NCBI GenBank assembly: GCA_964423745.1
Contig: CAYRGG010000038.1
Span: 1 to 42,083, forward strand
Source of the DNA: CAYRGG01 sp964423745
GTDB taxonomy: Bacteria > Pseudomonadota > Gammaproteobacteria > Competibacterales > Competibacteraceae
Direction of reading: 5' to 3'
DNA length: 42,083 nucleotides
Positions 39,694 through 42,083 of this stretch are shown here, piece after piece. How positions within the stretch are numbered: position 1 is the stretch's first letter; every line of letters begins with the position of its first letter. A program made the position numbers and the translations under genes. The notes under the pieces were generated by a model. It saw only the letters and a list, made by a program, of their open reading frames with translations. It had not been told where the DNA came from and did not search any database.

Positions 39694-42083
39694 ATGGCCG
39701 TCAATCAAGCACACATCTTAGAAGAACTAGAGCAGCTTTCCAGCCGATTAAATCCCGACGAATTTAACTTCTCTTTCTTGGAAGCATTTGGGTTTCCAAA
39801 AAGTACGATTACACGCCTGCGGAACGATGGCGATAGCCGTAATGTTGCTGACCCAGGTACAGATGACATTGCACTCAAGAAAAAACTCTACATTAAGCAG
39901 GTAGAAGCAGGCTCGGATGTTCCATCGGCGGCTGAGGCGCTAAAGGCTTCTGACATAGTCACTAACCATGACATCCGTTTTGTCATCGTGACCGATTTCA
40001 AGACACTCGTTGCTTACGATCGCAGATCCGATGAGCGGCTAGAAATACCGTTTTCCGAGCTGCCCCAGCAGTACGCCTTTTTCTTGCCATTGGCAGGCTA
40101 CGAAAAGGCGATCATGTACTCCGAGCATCCGGCAGACATCAAAGCCTGTGAAAAGATGGGTCAGTTGTTCGACTTAATCCGCGAGCAACACGATTCATCT
40201 AATCATGCTCTGAATGTATTCCTAACACGTCTCCTGTTCTGTTTCTACGCCGAGGATACGGGTATTTTTGAGCACGGGCAGATGACTTGTGCCATCCAAT
40301 CATGCACACAGAGTGATGGTTCGGACGTCGATCAATTTTTTAGTAGCCTGTTCACGGTTCTAAACCTGGATTCCAATTCACCTCAGCGTAAGGCAATGCC
40401 CACACACTTTCAGGCATTTCCTTACGTTAATGGGGGTCTGTTCAAAGCAGACGAGCCTATTCCTAAATTTGGCCCTAAGGCGCGGCGTATTCTCATTGAT
40501 TGTGGTTCCCTAAACTGGTCCGAAATAAACCCTGATATTTTTGGCTCTATGTTCCAGGCCGTCATCGATGAGGAACAGCGCGGGAGTCTGGGTCAACATT
40601 ACACGTCTGTCACCAATATTATGAAGGTGATTCAGCCGTTGTTTTTGGACAAGCTCTATGCCGAATTGGAGAAATCCCGTGGAAGCAAAAAGAAAATTCA
40701 AACGCTCCTACAGCGACTTCAATCCATCCGTATATTCGATCCGGCTTGTGGTTCTGGCAACTTTCTAATCATTGCCTACAAGGAGTTGCGCAAGTTTGAG
40801 ATGGAGGTCTTCAAAGCGCTGAATGCACTCACTGATCAATCGGTGATGTTTTTAAGCGGCATTCGTCTTTCGCAGTTCTACGGTATCGAGATCGACGACT
40901 TTGCCCATGAGGTTGCATTACTGTCCCTATGGATAGCCGAGCATCAGATGAATCAGGCATTCCGAGCCGAGTTCGGTTATGCCAAGGCCACATTGCCTTT
41001 GAAAGACGGCGGTAATGTCTTATGTGGCAATAGCCTGCGTTTGGACTGGGAGCAGGTGTGTCCGAAGAGTAATGCGGAAGGAAATGAGTTGGAAGTTTAT
41101 GTCTGTGGTAATCCGCCGTTTCTAGGTCATGGAAACAGATCCAAAGATCAACTATCAGACATGAAATACACATTGAGCCATGTGAAAACTTTTAAGTCCT
41201 TAGATTTTGTTGCCTGCTGGTTTTGGAAAGGGGCAAATTATATCAGTAAATCCAAGGCCGAACTTGCTCTGGTGGCGACAAATTCACTATGTCAAGGGAA
41301 GCAAGTCTCAGATATGTGGTTACCTATATTTGACTTAGGGCTTTACATACATTTTGCATATCAATCATTCGCTTGGAGTAATAACGCTAAGGACAAGGCA
41401 GGGGTTCATGTAGCAATTGTTGGGCTTTCGAGAGAATCAGAAAACAAGCGACTTTTCGCCAAGGCGGCTGGGGTTTGGCACGGCAGGCTCGTAAACAATA
41501 TAACGCCTTATTTAACAGAAGGCGGGAATACTGTAGTCACTTCTCGCAACACTCCCCTGTGCCTTACTCATAAAATGATTTTTGGAAATATGCCGATAGA
41601 TGGCGGACATCTTTTGCTGAGCAGACAGGAAAAAGATGCTCTATTGGAACGGGAACCATCGGCATCTAGGTGGATAAAAAGACTTTATGGAGCTCAGGAA
41701 TTCATCAACGCTAAAGAACGGTATTGCCTATGGTTAGTAGGTGCGACTGAAGATGATTTGAACAGCATGCCTTTTGTCATGAAGCGAGTGAATTGTGTTA
41801 GAGAGCAACGGTTGAAAAGCTCTGATGCTGGTACAAGAAAGTTAGCGGCTGAGCCACACTTGTTTCGAGATAGAAACAACCCTGAAAATTTTATTCTTGT
41901 ACCAAGGGTCTCTTCCGAGCGAAGGGACTATGTTCCTATCGGTTTCTTCGGGGCTAGCTCAATATCCAGTGATGCTAACCAAACTATACCGCTCGGAACT
42001 GTGTACGAATTCGGCATCCTCACATCCACTGATGTGTCAACACTTTTCCGGACAAAATTTCAAGCTGCCTTGTGGAGCTGCTC
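39694..42083 (+). CDS. Class I SAM-dependent DNA methyltransferase, MmeI-like (3'-partial)
   Basis: An open frame of 796 codons running off the right edge without a stop. The start ATG has AGGGAG at good spacing. Residues 1-160 are an N-terminal region (LNPDEFNFSFLEAFGFPKST, then IRFVIVTDFKTLVAYDR); 175-200 resembles the MmeI helical spacer (ALNVFLTRLLFCFYAEDTGIF). The methyltransferase core has motif I DPACGSGNF (Asp349) and motif IV NPPF (473-476), the amino-MTase signature for N6-adenine. LGQHYTS and GSMFQAVIDEEQRG are typical. The C-terminal target-recognition part is largely beyond the window. Whether it restricts cannot be judged; its own N-terminus shows no obvious PD-ExK. Confidence 0.9.
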   Translation, partial: MAVNQAHILEELEQLSSRLNPDEFNFSFLEAFGFPKSTITRLRNDGDSRNVADPGTDDIALKKKLYIKQVEAGSDVPSAAEALKASDIVTNHDIRFVIVTDFKTLVAYDRRSDERLEIPFSELPQQYAFFLPLAGYEKAIMYSEHPADIKACEKMGQLFDLIREQHDSSNHALNVFLTRLLFCFYAEDTGIFEHGQMTCAIQSCTQSDGSDVDQFFSSLFTVLNLDSNSPQRKAMPTHFQAFPYVNGGLFKADEPIPKFGPKARRILIDCGSLNWSEINPDIFGSMFQAVIDEEQRGSLGQHYTSVTNIMKVIQPLFLDKLYAELEKSRGSKKKIQTLLQRLQSIRIFDPACGSGNFLIIAYKELRKFEMEVFKALNALTDQSVMFLSGIRLSQFYGIEIDDFAHEVALLSLWIAEHQMNQAFRAEFGYAKATLPLKDGGNVLCGNSLRLDWEQVCPKSNAEGNELEVYVCGNPPFLGHGNRSKDQLSDMKYTLSHVKTFKSLDFVACWFWKGANYISKSKAELALVATNSLCQGKQVSDMWLPIFDLGLYIHFAYQSFAWSNNAKDKAGVHVAIVGLSRESENKRLFAKAAGVWHGRLVNNITPYLTEGGNTVVTSRNTPLCLTHKMIFGNMPIDGGHLLLSRQEKDALLEREPSASRWIKRLYGAQEFINAKERYCLWLVGATEDDLNSMPFVMKRVNCVREQRLKSSDAGTRKLAAEPHLFRDRNNPENFILVPRVSSERRDYVPIGFFGASSISSDANQTIPLGTVYEFGILTSTDVSTLFRTKFQAALWSC

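Noticed and set aside
40510..41879. Minus-strand frames inside the methyltransferase region
   Set aside because: They are shadows of the long plus-strand frame that is open to the window edge.

Overview
The window reads as chromosomal DNA of a gammaproteobacterium of moderate GC. The cysJI pair, the divergent tesA/ybbAP arrangement, DsbB and TusA-type proteins and the E. coli-like tRNA-Lys all point that way. Uma2, the DUF6883/DUF4926 pair, SUMF1-domain proteins and a 2-phosphosulfolactate phosphatase recall environmental sulfur-cycling or aquatic lineages. The genus cannot be named from this sequence. Most of the window is ordinary, densely coded chromosome. Accessory-looking DNA is concentrated at about 7.9-9.8 kb, 27.6-28.9 kb and from 37.7 kb to the right edge.

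Layout. 1-1.8 kb: the last codons of cysJ and a complete cysI (assimilatory sulfite reductase), closed by a strong terminator. 2.2-2.4 kb: a small unknown gene. 2.6-7.9 kb: tesA facing ybbA-ybbP, then acetate kinase directly behind the permease. 7.9-9.8 kb: two adjacent microsatellites, a DUF6883/DUF4926 pair and a DUF2235 hydrolase. 10-12 kb: a MoxR AAA ATPase with a CoxE-type VWA protein. 12.2-20.6 kb, minus strand: a large male-sterility-type reductase, half of a pirin, a two-RCK K+ channel, a DUF6394 membrane protein, an alpha/beta hydrolase and a kinase-like/SUMF1 fusion; the last five run head to tail. 21-22.4 kb: DUF4149 and an NDUFA9-like SDR. 22.5-27.6 kb, minus: one 1718-residue polypeptide joining 4-alpha-glucanotransferase to maltooligosyl trehalose synthase. 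27.6-28.9 kb: nearly empty, with a MITE-like element and one possible small gene. 28.9-37.7 kb: a CBS/DUF294 nucleotidyltransferase, nitroreductase, TusA-type protein, tRNA-Lys(UUU), DsbB, L-lactate dehydrogenase, ComB, MarC, alanine dehydrogenase, alanine racemase and a cupin. 37.8-42 kb: Uma2, an orphan truncated FitA antitoxin, a second MITE-like element, a broken MmeI-type nuclease domain, and a large DNA methyltransferase cut by the window edge.

How the genes work together. cysJI makes sulfide from sulfite. The MalQ-TreY fusion would remodel maltodextrin and cap it with trehalose, but the releasing enzyme TreZ is not in the window. Ald and Alr interconvert pyruvate, L-alanine and D-alanine, and lie just downstream of a lactate dehydrogenase. 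The minus-strand block at 14.3-20.6 kb combines a predicted pseudokinase sensor with an ion channel, which suggests a signalling or ion-homeostasis unit. The most noteworthy observations are the degenerate kinase catalytic loop with paired Cys-rich repeats, the damaged MmeI nuclease fragment beside an intact methyltransferase, the two structured repeats that share a core but have different terminal inverted repeats, and the pentamer repeat whose copy number would control an N-terminal extension of the DUF6883 protein.
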